64,000 nt of DNA from Saposhnikovia divaricata (lineage: Eukaryota; Streptophyta; Magnoliopsida; Apiales; Apiaceae): NCBI GenBank assembly GCA_036435485.1, contig CM071594.1, positions 100,653,001 through 100,717,000 on the forward strand. The letters are read 5' to 3'. A program made the translations under genes and the position numbers. The notes below the pieces were generated by a model. The model was not told the DNA's origin. It made no database searches and saw only the letters and a program-made list of their open reading frames with translations. This document shows, piece after piece, positions 10,851 through 23,560 of this stretch; position 1 is the stretch's first letter, and the number at the start of each line of letters is the position of its first letter.

Positions 10851-11199
10851 AGACACAGCCAAGCCTGTGGTGGGCTGTAGCTCAGGTTAAAAAAATTCAA
10901 AATTTTTCTATAGCCCAGCCCAAAAATGTTAGAGTTAGCCCAGCCCAAAATGTTAGAGTTAGCCCAGCCCATTAAATTTTTTTGGAGGATATACTAAGAC
11001 AGAGCACACAAACTCCCGTAGCTCACAATTCACAAAAAAAAAAAACAGAGCATACAAAATTTACACAAAAACAATTACTAAGAATAAACTAAGTAGGCAA
11101 CGAAGACGAACAATTACTACCAGAAAAGGAGGTAATGAAATCAATTAATCTTTTTATTTATTTATACTCTTCTTAATTATGTTTTACAATTTATTTCGG
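10851..11199. other. Degenerate transposon-like stretch with AGCCCAGCCC repeats
   Basis: It starts near CAGGGGCGGAGACAC, a word often found at the ends of plant hAT-type elements, but I found no matching right end. GCCCAGCCCA repeats three times within 10914-10971. No ORF. Confidence 0.35.
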
Positions 11200-11599
11200 A
11201 GACGAAGGCAAGTTACGCTCCAAAGATGAGCGTCCGTGATCCACTCTTCGACCAAAAAATGGGCTTTCGAGTGAGGGGGAGTGTTAGAATATAATATAAG
11301 ATCCATATAAGGCCTCCCTCTAACACCTTAAGGTCTTAGATGGACTGATTACTTAACATGGTATCAGAGCTCGGTTTAGGATGGGTCTCAGGTTCGAGTC
11401 CCTCCACCCTCATTTATTTAATTCATTATCTGTTGTTCGTCTCCTTCATGCTTTCATTATCTGTTTGTCGTCTGTCAATCGTAGCGAAACGTATCCTACG
11501 ATTGAGGGGGAGTGTTAAATAATATATGTTGTAGCATAAGATCTTGTTGGGGCCTTCCTCTGACACCTTAAGGTTTTAGATGAGTTGGTTACCAAAACA
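11200..11599 (+). mobile_element. TRIM (terminal-repeat retrotransposon in miniature), partial tandem
   Basis: A short LTR (11282-11358, TGTTAGAA...CTTAACA) is followed directly by TGGTATCAGAGC, the primer-binding site complementary to initiator tRNA-Met. Then come 154 bp of non-coding interior, a purine tract (GAGGGGGAG) and a second LTR (11513-11599, TGTTAAAT...AAAACA). The same purine tract also precedes the first LTR, so the part before 11282 is the tail of another unit. The LTRs have diverged in length (77 and 87 bp). It encodes nothing and would depend on another element's enzymes. Confidence 0.8.
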
Positions 11600-11939
11600 T
11601 GTGGGTTAGAACTTTAGTTTAAATTATGTAAGGAATGAAAATTTAAACATTTTTTCCAATCTTCCCCAAATAAAAGGATAAATTTCATTCCATTCTTTCT
11701 CTATTGCATATAAGTGAAGTGAACATAGCCTGAGAGATTGAATGAAGAAAATGGTAGATATATATTAACATACATTACGAACTTTGGGGCCTTGAGCATT
11801 AAAAAAAGGCATTCATGGAATTGTGAAACTACTATGAACTTTTTTTTCTTCCCTGTTTTTCTTAATGTTAGTAGACATAATTGTTTAATCTGTTGGTAAT
11901 ATTTGACTGGGCACAAGTGTACAACAACAATAATTCTTT
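11600..11939. other. Gene-free stretch
   Basis: AT-rich sequence between the TRIM and the Mutator-like element. A 71-codon minus frame at 11701-11916 has no recognisable domain and is probably chance. Confidence 0.5.
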
Positions 11940-12256
11940 GGGTTAATTGGCTATTTCATAACTGAACTCGTGCCCAACTTGCAGTTGGGTAACTGAACTC
12001 AGAAAACTTGCAAATAGGTAAGTACACTAATAATTTATTGCGATTGAACCACTAAACACGAAATAACTTGCAGCGCCGTTACCTCGCGTTGACTTCTAAC
12101 GGTGCTCCGTTAACTCTTTCCACGTGTGATGACATGTCAGTATTTTAACTTAAAATTAAATCCAAAATTAATTTACTTAATTTTCTTTTCTTTCTCTCCT
12201 CTTTCTTCTCTCTCTCCCTGTACTCTCTCTTCTCTCTCGTATCTCTCTCTCCCCTG

Positions 12257-12259
<3 letters not shown>

Positions 12260-12295
<36 letters not shown>
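12260..12295. repeat. (TC)n microsatellite
   Basis: A nearly pure CT dinucleotide run. It begins exactly where the similarity of the captured cap-binding-protein fragment stops, so it probably marks the fragment's 3' breakpoint. Confidence 0.95.
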
Positions 12296-12298
<3 letters not shown>

Positions 12299-12722
12299 TC
12301 TCTACCAATGCCAGAACCAGATCCTCCAAAAAGCGACCTGAAACAATCTTTTTAAACCTTATTATCCACTTACCACCACTGCAATTGGCGGCATTCTCCC
12401 ATTGTGGCCGATTTCCTTCCTTAAAAAGATGCAAATCAGTAGGACTCGGCAATGATGATACACGAGCCAAATGGCAGTAGCATATCCATAAGGCTTAAAC
12501 CGTACTAAAATCCACGATTTGCTTTATGTTGTCTTCATATGATGTCCGAGTTCGAACTCCTGGTGTTCGACGGGTGTACCACAATACAAACTTGTTCTTG
12601 AGAGGGTGAAGACCAGCTATGAGGTCACGAGCTTGACGCTCCTCGGCTTCTTTATCAACGATAGGGTTGCTGAGAGATGAATGATCTACACTCTTGCCTT
12701 CTTTCTTCTCAATCAATTCCAT
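12294..12722 (-). pseudogene. nCBP: Intron-less nCBP/4EHP (eIF4E-type cap-binding protein) fragment
   Basis: One minus-strand frame of 143 codons matches the N-terminal and central part of plant novel cap-binding protein. It shows HPLKNKF, WYTRRTPGV, SYEDNIK and VDFSTV; after a stop it continues with CYCHLAR, LPSPTDLHLFK, GGKWIIRF and EDLVLALV. The stop (TAA, 12495-12497) sits where the family has E in EGFW, next to a cap-stacking Trp, so cap binding is lost. The last third of the family length is missing, replaced by the (TC)n tract. No introns interrupt the frame although I expect the parent gene to have several, which suggests capture of a processed copy; that is inference. It lies wholly inside the Mutator-like element. 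The intact parent binds mRNA 5' caps. Confidence 0.88.
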
Positions 12723-13331
12723 TTCAATTGGATTAAATTGATGCTATCTCTCAGTTCTTATTTAAAACCCTAGCTTTTGAGTTGGATTAGGTTGTTTTTG
12801 TTTCTGGTTAAGATGGATGGAGTTGAGTTGACAAAAGTTCAATTGTGATTTTTATGAATAATTGATTTAATTGTGTTGTATTGCCATTAATTGATTTTTA
12901 TGAGAGGGAGAGGGGGGGGGGGAGAGAGGGGGAGATTTGGAGGAGTTGAAGGTCGCCGGAAACTTCTCTGGTCGGGTACTCGTCGGAAAAGAAGGTGGAG
13001 GTGGTGATGGGTTGAAGTAGTAATAATAATAATAAAATATGTTTTTGGTATTAGATGGGTATAATATATTAAATAAATAAAATGAAATAAATGAATTATT
13101 TTGGAAAGAGAGTTGAAAAATAAGAAAGGAAAAAATATTTTAACACATCAACAAATTTTTAACACATCAGCATACCACGTCATTTTTCTGTAACGGACGT
13201 TACATGGAGTTGACGACGGTTATCCAATTGCAAGTTTTAATTGCTTTGATGAGTTGACCGAAATCTTTTTGAATTCAATTATTCAACTGCAAGTTGAGCA
13301 CGAATTCAGTTATGAAATAGTCAATTAACTC

Positions 13332-13623
13332 AATAAAATCGGGGTAAAAATTAACTCATAGTAAATGGAAACGGGCACCGTAAGTATTCCCGCTCCCAAC
13401 TTTTTGAAACAAACACACCGCCACTATTGTTTCTTAGCTAGCGCGGGTCACTTTCCCTCATTTAAAAACACTTGCCACATCAGGATCAGTCTCTGTAAAA
13501 TCACAAAATATAAAAATACATTTAATAGTCTGCAGAATAAAATAATAATAAATTTATCCATCGCTTTCCCTACTACCGCCTCCCCACTCACTCCAGTCCT
13601 TTTGGCATCTTCAACCATAAGAA

Positions 13624-13661
<38 letters not shown>

Positions 13662-14034
13662 CACACAATTCACACACATAGCATAACAAACTTTTTCTTG
13701 TGCAGGTGCATCACTTTTTCTCTTACCTATATTACTACTAACATTCAATTCTCTCCCCCTCTCTCACATACACACACAGCTTCTCTCTCACTAAAATATA
13801 AAAATGAACAATGTTCTTCTCCTTCTGCAACATTACTTTAGTGAATCACACCATGTGAATCTCTGACACATTCTTCTAACTTGGATTATACTCTCTCCCT
13901 CACTCTCTCTCTACAATTCTCCCCCCCCTCTCTCTCTCTCTCTCCAGTTCTCTCATCTTCTTCACACACACAATCACTCAGTGTGTGTGAAATAGACAGG
14001 TACAACAATATATATACACAATCAATTAGGGCAA
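13332..14034 (+). other. Upstream region and 5' leader of the kinesin gene
   Basis: It contains two (CT)n-rich tracts (13628-13659 and about 13890-13945), common in plant 5' UTRs, and several CACACA runs. A long open frame at 13365-13841 is probably a by-product of these repeats. The transcription start cannot be fixed from sequence alone. Confidence 0.55.
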
Positions 14035-17000
14035 ATGTCTGCTAGAGGACGAAGCAACTCGCCGTATCAATACAGAAAGCACACGACGCCTCCGTTCTCA
14101 TCATCATCTTCATCTAATTCATTCGGAAAGCTCATGCCTCGCTCCTGCTCTTCCTCCGTGACGTCGTTTTATAGTTCTAGTAATGGCGGTTATAATACTA
14201 GATCGGTCACTCCGAGTCGGAGTTACAGTAATTCAGGCTACGGAGTTCGAACGCCGGTGAGTTTCCCGTCGGCGGAGGAGTTGGACTCTCCGGTCGTTTC
14301 TTCGCGATCTGGTGGTGATAGCATTTCCGTCACTATTCGGTTTCGGCCGTTGAGGTATTACTGTTTGACTTGGTTTGATTTAATTGAATTTGTTAGATCT
14401 GTTTTTCAGTTAGTTAGGGTTTGTGGACTGCATTTGAATTTGAATTTGAAGTGATTGTAATGTGTTGTGGTAGTGAACGGGAGTATCAGATTGGTGATGA
14501 ACTTGCTTGGTATGCTGATGGCGACAAAATTGTTCGGAATGAGTATAATCCGATGACCTCTTATGCATTTGGTACGATTCGAATGTTTTTTGATATATTA
14601 CTGTATTTATTCTAGATGATCGATGACAGAGATTAGCAGTTAGTAATACCGATTAAATTAGTTAAGATACAGTATTAAACTTTAGTAGATAGATTTCAGT
14701 TGAAGTTGTCACATCTGTTTTACTAATTTTTGGTATGGCAGATAAGGTATTCGGACCTTCTACAGCGACGCAGGATGTTTACGAAGTAGCTGGTCGACCT
14801 GTTGTAAAAAATGCAATGGAGGGAATCAATGGTATTTGCTTCTTGTTATCTGTTGTTTAATCTTAACAATAGATCCTGCTCTTAAGCGTAATGCTAATGT
14901 CTATGCTATAAAATTCTTAGTTGAGAGCAACTAAATTGCGATTATTATTTGCTCACACTAATGCAAAGAATTCTGATACTACAGGAACTGTTTTTGCTTA
15001 TGGTGTTACAAGCAGTGGAAAGACACATACTATGCATGTAAGTTATTTTCTTCAAAATCATCTGTGATATTTGGGATTCCTTGGTTAATTTATTAAATAT
15101 ACTGCACTCAGTAATTCAGCAGATTGTACAAATGCAAATATAGGTCTTGGTTATCAATTGCCCTTGTATACAGTCAGTTCAAAGTAATTTTATGAGCGAG
15201 ACTGGAGACATGGAGTGGTAATGCTGGCATCTTGTTCTAGTGATCATTGCTCTGCATTATAAAAGTTATCATAGAACTTAGGAAAGCAATAAACTATTTT
15301 GCTATGGGTGATTATGACTGCATATCTGCACCAGGTAGTTTAGATATCTATATATAAAGGCATGTCTATTGTCTAGTGTCCACTTATAGGGTACATATTA
15401 CTCTGTAATGAACCTTAATTATGTGAAGTTGTCTAGGTACAAACATTTGTACAAACTTTCATTAATCATGAAAGTTTCCTATGTATTTATTAGTCGTGTG
15501 ATCATAGTCCTCCTGGCACTTGGTCAGATGCATTCTATATGTTTTCTACTATGATAGTCATTTTCGATGAAACCATAGACTTTGATGTTTTTTCTTTTAA
15601 CCAACTTTTCCTACAGGGAGATCAAAATTCTCCAGGTATAATACCTTTGGCAATAAAAGATGTCTTCAGCATCATTCAAGATGTAAGTAACATGCGAGAC
15701 TGTATCTACCTTGTTTCAGCGTGTTGTATGTTGGATAGTATGCCACCAACTTATTAGTTATGCTTTTCTGTTGGAAACACTTCCATTGCATATTTATGTT
15801 GTTATTCCATGATCTAGTTTTGATTTTATGTCCATCCTTTCTTCAGACACCAGGAAGGGAATTCTTGCTTCGCGTATCCTATCTTGAAATCTATAATGAG
15901 GTCAGCTATACATTTTTTTCAAGATTGTAGCACATAGTTGTGGGCATGATTAATCATCATCTACAACGTGATGAGCATATGCTATTTTTAAGTAAAAATG
16001 TCGAAAGTCAATTATTCCGGATCACTGTTTTTTCTGATTGCAATCTTTTCTGTCTCGCTAGCAATCGTTCTTATACAAGCTAGTTGCATATATTTTCTTG
16101 CAAGGGTTTTATACTGGTTTCTAATATAGAACATCTTTCTGGGATCAGGTGATAAATGACTTGCTTGATCCAACAGGGCAAAACTTACGTGTCAGAGAAG
16201 ATGCACAGGTCTTTAAAGTCACTTTGTGAATTCCTGTCCTTATTTCGTTGTCCACAGGCCGTGTTCTCCAATTCTATATCAAGCACATATCTTCTTCATA
16301 GCCATAAATTTAAGTTAAACTTACTTATTTGGACTATTTTTTTCTTGGAAGTCCACCTACTTAAATGGGGATGGTTTGCTGATTTCAAGTTTAATGTGGC
16401 ATTCTGGATAATGCATCTGATCTAATATTCCCTGATCATCCCGTATAAAGAATAGTTTAATCTTTATAATTGTGTTGACTGTTGTCAAATACTAATCCCT
16501 TTGCTTGCGATTACGTGGTGATATCATTGATTGAAGCTCTTTCTTAACAGGGTACTTATGTCGAGGGTATAAAGGAAGAAGTTGTCTTATCACCCGGGCA
16601 TGCACTTTCCTTTATTGCTGCTGGAGAAGGTATCAAAGAAAACTTATTATATATTGAAAACAAAATCTGCAAAAGATGTGTCATCTATTTGTCTATGTGG
16701 ACTCACTTCTAGCTTAGTTAATAGTAATATTTATAAGGATTCATTTATGATTTTCACAATTTTCTTTTGATGGCAGAGCACCGGCATGTTGGCTCAAACA
16801 ACTTTAACCTATTCAGTAGCCGCAGTCACACAATTTTCACATTGGTATGAACCTCACATTGTGACATTTTAATTATTTGTTCTAGCTTACAAGTAGTGAA
16901 CAGTTGTGAATACATCAACTTAAATTTAGAAAAGCCTATAATCTTTTTGTTCACAATCATGTTATATGTTTTCTTCAATCTATTGTTTTTGCATGTGCTT

Positions 17001-20000
17001 TATGCATCATGTGCATCCTGTCTATGGTTTTAAGAGCCTTCCACTCTTTAGAAGTTATAAACAGATTACTTATGCTATAGGGAAACCTACTTATTTTATG
17101 TTTTTCTATATAACTTTCTTGTATATGTCAAATGCAGGTAGATTGGATTCCATTTGTTTTCTAAATTAATGCCATTCCCTTTATTTGCAACATTTACTTC
17201 CCTTCTTTTTATTAGTCTTTCGAAACCACATATTATGTCAATTCAGGATCAGGACTCTCTTATATATCTGCATTTTTTTCAGATGATTGAAAGTAGTGCC
17301 CATGGAGATGAATACGATGGAGTGATCTTTTCGCAACTTGTATGTCTAGTATCATTTTCCATTTCCAGAGCAGAATTTCCTTCTTTGATACCTGCATCTT
17401 AGTGCTCTCTTTCTTTTCTCCTGATATAGAATCTGATAGATCTTGCTGGATCGGAGAGCTCAAAAACTGAAACTACTGGTCTGAGGAGGAAGGAAGGATC
17501 GTACATAAACAAAAGTCTTTTGACACTCGGAACTGTAAGTTCTGTAAAACAGCTTCTGTAATGAAATATATTAGATGTTGACGGAACCTCTAATCATGTT
17601 TCAGCAATTTCCGTGGACTCCTTCCTACTTATTTATGTTTTTGCTAGTTTATACCCATGCTCTAAAACCCATTGCTCTTGTTTTTCATATTTGAACTTGG
17701 TTTACATGCTGATTTAAAGGTGATTGGTAAACTGAGTGAGGGGAAGGCATCTCATGTACCATATCGAGATTCTAAACTTACTCGCCTCCTACAATCTTCC
17801 CTTAGTGGGCATGGACATGTTTCGGTATGTTTGAGAAGACACTAGAGTTATATATCACTTAAAACCTCTGCTTTGGTCGTATCTGTCAATCAGTTACTCA
17901 TCTTCCAGCTAAGAGCTGTGTTCATATTTCAATAACCCTACATCTTTTACCTTTTACTGTAAAGGTACTGGAAGAGAATAGTATTACCGCACATGTTAAC
18001 TTTACAGTTGCTTTCTTCAGCTTATCTGCACGATTACTCCTGCATCAAGTAATATGGAGGAAACTCATAATACACTAAAATTTGCAAGCAGGGCAAAACG
18101 TGTAGAAATCTATGCCTCACGGAATAAGGTTTGTGCAACACCATCATATGACATTGCATTGTGGAACAATTTCACGTCATGAAAACTGAAACTTCCATTG
18201 TGCATTTGAAATATGTTTTGGTGTAGATAATTGATGAAAAGTCGCTGATCAAGAAGTATCAAAAAGAAATATCAGTCCTTAAGGATGAGCTGGATCAGCT
18301 AAGGAGGGGTATGCTTGTCGGTTTGCATCCCGAGGAAATTATGACCTTGAAACAAAAGGTTTCATCTCGCCTTTTCTCTTTTATGTCGTAATATTTCTTG
18401 TTGCCCTTTTAAATGTTGTATGCAAGCGTGGTTTGCTAATGGTTTGTGCTGATATCAATAGCAAATTTTTATTTATTAACGTGTGAAAGTTTGCGTCCTT
18501 TATGAGTTTAGATAGCTAACCTTTGCTTCTTCCTGTATGATTATCATCTTACTTTTGTTATTAAGCTGGAAGAAGGACAAGTGAAAATGCAATCTAGATT
18601 GGAAGAAGAGGAAGAAGCCAAGGCTGCTTTGATGAGTAGAATTCAGAGGCTAACCAAATTGATACTTGTTTCATCAAAAAATTCAATTCCCGGTTTGAGT
18701 GACATGTCCAGTCATCAGGGAAGTCTTTCTGTTGGCGAGGGTGATGTAAGTTTTCCAATTTACTAATGTGATTTACTCAGATTAGAAAACTGATCTTGTG
18801 GTAATTTGCGTAATGAACCAAAACTGTTACTTTGTTTCAAAATTTGAAAAGCTTATATTTAAGTTGTTTGGCATAGTTGAATAAATTATTAATATTAAGT
18901 TCACATGTATTTCTGTGTAGAAGCTGGTTGCTCTAGGTGATGGCTCCGTGCTATTGGATGGTGAAAATCAGAAGACCATAGGAACCGAGTCTTATAATTT
19001 GAAGCACAGATCTTCTAGCAAATGGAATGATGATATATCAACAGCAGACAGTACAATAACTGAATCACTTCAGACTGGGGAATTTATCAATGGGTCTTCC
19101 TGTGGTTCCAAAGTATATCCATGCTCTAATATTTTCCTATGTTATGTTAGTATTTTAACTTGAAGGTAGACACATACTTACTGTTGCTATACATGTCCTG
19201 TGAACTGTGGCACAAAATGAATGTTATTACTTGTCTACTGTTCAAAAATTTTCCTTGATGCTTTTGTTACGCACGTTTGCAATAGAGGTACTAAATCTCT
19301 AGGCTTAATGTCCTGATTATTGTGTTGGCTCGTAGGTAGGTATGTTGATGTCAGATCAAATTGACCTACTTGTTGAGCAAGTCAAGATGCTAGCAGGTGA
19401 GATTGCTTTCAGCACTAGTACCTTAAAGCGTTTAATGGAGCAATCTACAAATGACCCCGAGGGTTCAAGAACGCAGGTATATTTTACTTCCATGTCTATT
19501 ATACATAGAACATTCACTGGTAAACCAAATCCACTTATAATTGATAGCAAATATTGTGGATATGCATGGATACAATTTGTGAGAAGTTTCATGACAATTG
19601 ATCGGCTTTGCAAGGCAATTACTTTAATGTCATTTGTTGAATAATGTTCCCTTGTATAATAAAATAGTGATAGTTTTTCTGACATGCTTGGACTATGGGC
19701 TACATTTATATAATCAAATAGCTTTGCTCCTTCTATAGAGGTGTAATGATGTTTGCTGAGCATTCTGCCTTCAAGACATGTTATTGGTTATCCTGTCTTT
19801 GGGTTGATGGGCTCTGTGTTGTGGCTCCGGGGTACCTGGACCCTTGTTTATATTTATAGTAGTTGGTGATTATGCCCTTTATGCAGGTAGTTATTATAAT
19901 GGCGTCACTCTCATTTACATTATAAGAGATGTAGTGTGACCAACCATGTATGTTGTATAGTAGTTAAAGAGTGTAGCCTTCAGAACCTACAATAGGTCTA

Positions 20001-22959
20001 TACAGTCATATTCAGAGCAATCAAATATACATGTTGGTGTTTCTTTTAGCCATATATCCATATAAATTAAAAGTAAAAGAGCTCAAATCTCTTACAACAG
20101 CTTCCAGTACATTTTGGCATTTGGCGAAGATTGCCTCTCTTATGTGTTACTCTACGAGAGAATCTGTTGCAGTTTCTTGCAAGTCTATGCTTGTAAGTTA
20201 AAAATAAGGTCATTCATACAGAAATTTACTAGCATGCCTGATATGCAGATTCAGAACTTAGAATGTGAGATTCAAGAAAAAACAAGGCAAATGAGGTTGT
20301 TAGAACAGAGGATTACTGAAAGTAGTGAATCTTCAGTCGCAAATGCGTCATTAGCTGAAATGCAGCAGGTTTGTTTTGCTATTACTATCTTCTATCTATA
20401 GTATGTATGTAATTCTGCAGTTGTATAGTGATGTAAAGCTAAATCAATGTTAATGTGATTTTTTCTGATTATGCAACAGACTTTAATGAAATTGATGACC
20501 CAATGTAATGAAAAGGGGTTTGAGCTAGAGGTTAGTGAACCATTACATCTTCACTCTTCCCTTTTTTTTTTTGATTCAGCATCAAAAACCGACATGTTTT
20601 TCTCATGTGTCCCAAGCCAGATTATTAGATTTAAATGTATTGTTGGACTGTCTGGTATTAGCAATATAATCAGGAATTCTTCCCGCTACTTGTTCCTGTT
20701 TCTCATTTACTTGGTCTTGTTTATTATATAGATCAAGTCAGCAGACAATCGTATACTCCAGGAGCAGTTGCAGAACAAGGTGATGTCCATTAATTTTTTA
20801 ATATACTTCAAATTCAAGGTTAATTTTTTTTTTTAAAAAAACTTACCTATATATACCCCTTTGACTTTTTCCCTTCTCAGTGTTTGGAGAACCAAAAATT
20901 GCAAGAGAGAATTGCATCGTTAGAGCAGAAACTGGCTTTAGCTGTCGGTGACAATGATTTCAAATCATCTGATGAGTGTGGACCTAAGGAATGTACCGAT
21001 GATTTGAGAAAGAAAGTGAAACTTCAGGTTATCTACTATATCTACTGTTATTTTTATTTGTATGCTCGTGATATAAATATGAGGATGTGAAGCAGCATAC
21101 TTTATAATTTAAAGGGGTTCTCTACATCCATGATCCATGGAAATTTCTTGCGAGGTCTTATTTTGAAATAATTATCAATGAGAAACGTACAGAATAATGA
21201 TAGACTATATTTGTACATCACAGCGTTTGGTCTTAAATGTCCGTGGCACAACTATTTTATTTTCATGTCTGCCTACGGGGTGGTTCTTTCTGTTTAGTGC
21301 CAGCTGTATTTTGCATCTTTGATTGTAAGTTGACAATGTTAGGGTTTTTTAGCTTTCTAACACAGACGTATATCAAATAAATAAATTCTTGAAGAGTTCT
21401 GCAGCTTGATTATCGCGATGTAATGTCTAGTTATTTAGTTGGGTAATTTATGTCTTGCATATATTGGTTGGGTTGTTCATTTATTCTAGATCCATTTTAG
21501 TATTGTTCATTGTAGCTTTTGCTTGTGTGGATACAAAATCTATAGATATATAACGACTGGCATGAGAAAGACGAAAAAAATGTTGGTTTTTACTCCTTGA
21601 TTTATTTTTTCTAATGTGCTATGAGCAGGAGATTGAGAATGAGAAACTGAAGCTGGAACACATTCATATGTCAGAGGAGAACAGTGGATTACATGTGCAG
21701 AACCAAAAACTATCTGAAGAAGCATCATATGCAAAGGAACTAGCCTCTGCTGCTGCTACCGAACTGAAGAATTTGGCTGGCGAAGTCACCAAGCTTTCGT
21801 TACAGAATACAAAGCTGGAAAAAGAATTGATTAGTGCTCGTGATTTAATAAACTCTAGAGGTTCTGGCTTAATTGGTAATGGTGGTCACCGCAGGCATGG
21901 TGATGCCCAGAGACCTGGTCGGAGAGGCCGGCTATCTGGTCGGTCAAATGAAGTTTCTGGAATGGTGAGCGATGAGTTTGACTCATGGAATCCTGACCTA
22001 GATCATTTAAGATTGGAGTTGCAGGCAAGAAAGCAAAGGGAGTCTGCCCTTGAGGCTGCTTTAGCTGAAAAGGAAATGAGTGAAAATGAATGCAGGAAGA
22101 AGGTTGAAGAGGGGAAGAAAAGGGAGGCTGCTCTAGAAAATGATTTAGCAAATATGTGGGTTCTAGTTGCTCAACTGAAGAAAGAGGGTGGAGCTGTCAA
22201 AGAAGCAAACATTAAGGAGAGACGTACAGATGAAATTGACCATGTGAGCAACCCAAGTACAGATGATGGCGAAATCATCAATTCAGTCCTTAAAGAGAGA
22301 CAAATTTCTGATGTCATTGAATCAGATTATGTAATTCCCAAGGAAGAACCCCTTGTTGCTAGGTTGAAGGTAACCGTTTTGTTAGTAAATACTAAATATA
22401 TGTGCTTCTATTATTTTTCAGTTAACTTGTTTCACAGTTTCTTTCTTATTAAATGGAACCTGTACCTCTAGTTCTCTACACACATCTCATCTCATCAAAC
22501 CTTTTCCTAGGCCTTACTCTACTGGGACATACCAAGTATATATTTTGTTTGGATTTTCTGAAAGCTTCAGAGATTAATGGTGTTAAACAGTTAGAGTGAT
22601 CTCAAAATTGTACCCTTAAATAGGCTTCGATAATGTGGTTCTGATTTTGTTGTTTGAAAATATATTCCTTAGGCTCGTATGCAAGAGATGAAGGAAAAAG
22701 TGCTTACTCTGCCAAACGGAGATGTGAATTCTCATTTATGCAAAATATGTTTCGAATCAACTACCACAGCTATGCTTCTTCCTTGCCAGCATTTTTGTTG
22801 TAAGTTAATGAGCATCAAATTTAAACTACAATATTTTCAATACTTATTGCTGACATGTGCTAGCAATTTGCAGTGTGTAAATCTTGTTCGGTTGCATGCA
22901 TCGAGTGCCCAATTTGTCGCACAAAGATAGCAGATAGAGTTTTTGCTTTTACTTCGTGA
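14035..22959 (+). CDS. KIN7D: Kinesin-7 motor protein with C-terminal RING finger (KIN-7D, mitochondrial/MKRP type)
   Basis: Twenty-four coding exons encode about 1075 residues: 14035-14354, 14474-14571, 14742-14831, 14985-15037, 15617-15682, 15847-15900, 16149-16208, 16551-16629, 16777-16844, 17283-17339, 17430-17534, 17720-17824, 18021-18128, 18227-18358, 18566-18745, 18921-19112, 19336-19476, 20249-20368, 20480-20530, 20732-20779, 20881-21027, 21629-22369, 22673-22799, 22874-22959. All junctions are GT-AG and keep frame. The Ser-rich N-terminus (1-98) suits an organelle-targeting leader. The ATP-driven motor (about 99-430) has the P-loop GVTSSGKT (176-183), SSRSH (287-291) and DLAGSE (319-324). 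Coiled coils follow, then a C3HC4 RING: C1028, C1031, C1043, H1045, C1049, C1052, C1059, C1062. Arabidopsis relatives are about this length and include mitochondrial kinesin-related proteins; location here is inferred. The RING implies possible E3 ligase activity, untested. Confidence 0.95.
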
Positions 22960-23560
22960 TAGTTTACTCAACACCGTCACAAACAGGTAAAATTTCATTG
23001 TCATTTTGCCCTTGCAATCATTTTCTTCTCCATTACTGGTGATTAATAAATATTTCTGTCGAGCGCGATGAGATAGCTCTAGTGGTGATTCTCGCTCATC
23101 CCTAAATTTATGAGAACATATACTCAATTGTAAGTCCAACCGGATTTTAGAATGACATTGATGTGAATTCTTCTGATCAAGTTGATATGTTAGACCTTAA
23201 TTTTGTACATTTGATGATTATGTTATTTTCCAAAATTTGCATTTAGACCTTAATTTTGTACATTTGATGATGATGTTATTTTCCAAAATTTGCATTTCCA
23301 CTTTTACCAGTGTTCGATTTGTGTATTTTTGTGCATTGATGTTTAATTTTTTTTTCTTTTTTCACACATGTGACAGTAGTTTTTGCAGTTGAGCTTGATT
23401 CTCTTCTCTCACTTGTTTTTCAATATATTAAATTTATATGTTTAACATTCTATGGCTTTAATATTTTTTTTTTCATGTCTCATGCAGGAATTGGTTATAA
23501 TGCATCTGTTTGTGTTTTTGGAGGCATTCTTTTAATTGTTCAACTTTGTACGTAGCTGTT
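22960..23560 (+). other. Kinesin 3' UTR with probable intron and 53-bp tandem repeat
   Basis: After the stop, a GT at 22987 (CAG|GTAAAA) and an AG at 23487 (CATGCAG|GAAT) would delimit a 3' UTR intron. Inside it, a 53-bp segment starting TAGACCTTAATTTTG at 23191 is repeated in tandem to about 23297. The intron is inferred from splice-site shape only. Confidence 0.5.

Larger units (their letters stand above)
11940..13331. mobile_element. Mutator-like element carrying a gene fragment (Pack-MULE candidate)
   Basis: The two ends are long inverted repeats. The left end from 11940 and the reverse complement of the right end from 13331 agree at roughly 85% over the first 61 bases; both contain TATTTCATAACTGAA and CAACTTGCAGTTG. 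Weaker inverted similarity continues inward. There is no transposase. The interior holds a broken cap-binding-protein gene on the minus strand and a (TC)n tract. I could not see a clean 9-11 bp TSD, so the exact outer ends are uncertain by a few bases. Confidence 0.8.

Noticed and set aside
10851..11199. Complete hAT element starting CAGGGGCGGAG
   Set aside because: No matching right terminus or 8-bp TSD could be found, so only a degenerate fragment is reported.
12126..12341. 71-codon plus-strand frame across the (TC)n tract
   Set aside because: Leu/Ser repeats come from the microsatellite and it overlaps the real minus-strand nCBP fragment.
13365..13841. 158-codon open frame upstream of the kinesin
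   Set aside because: It is driven by CT and CA repeats, lies in the leader region and shows no domain.
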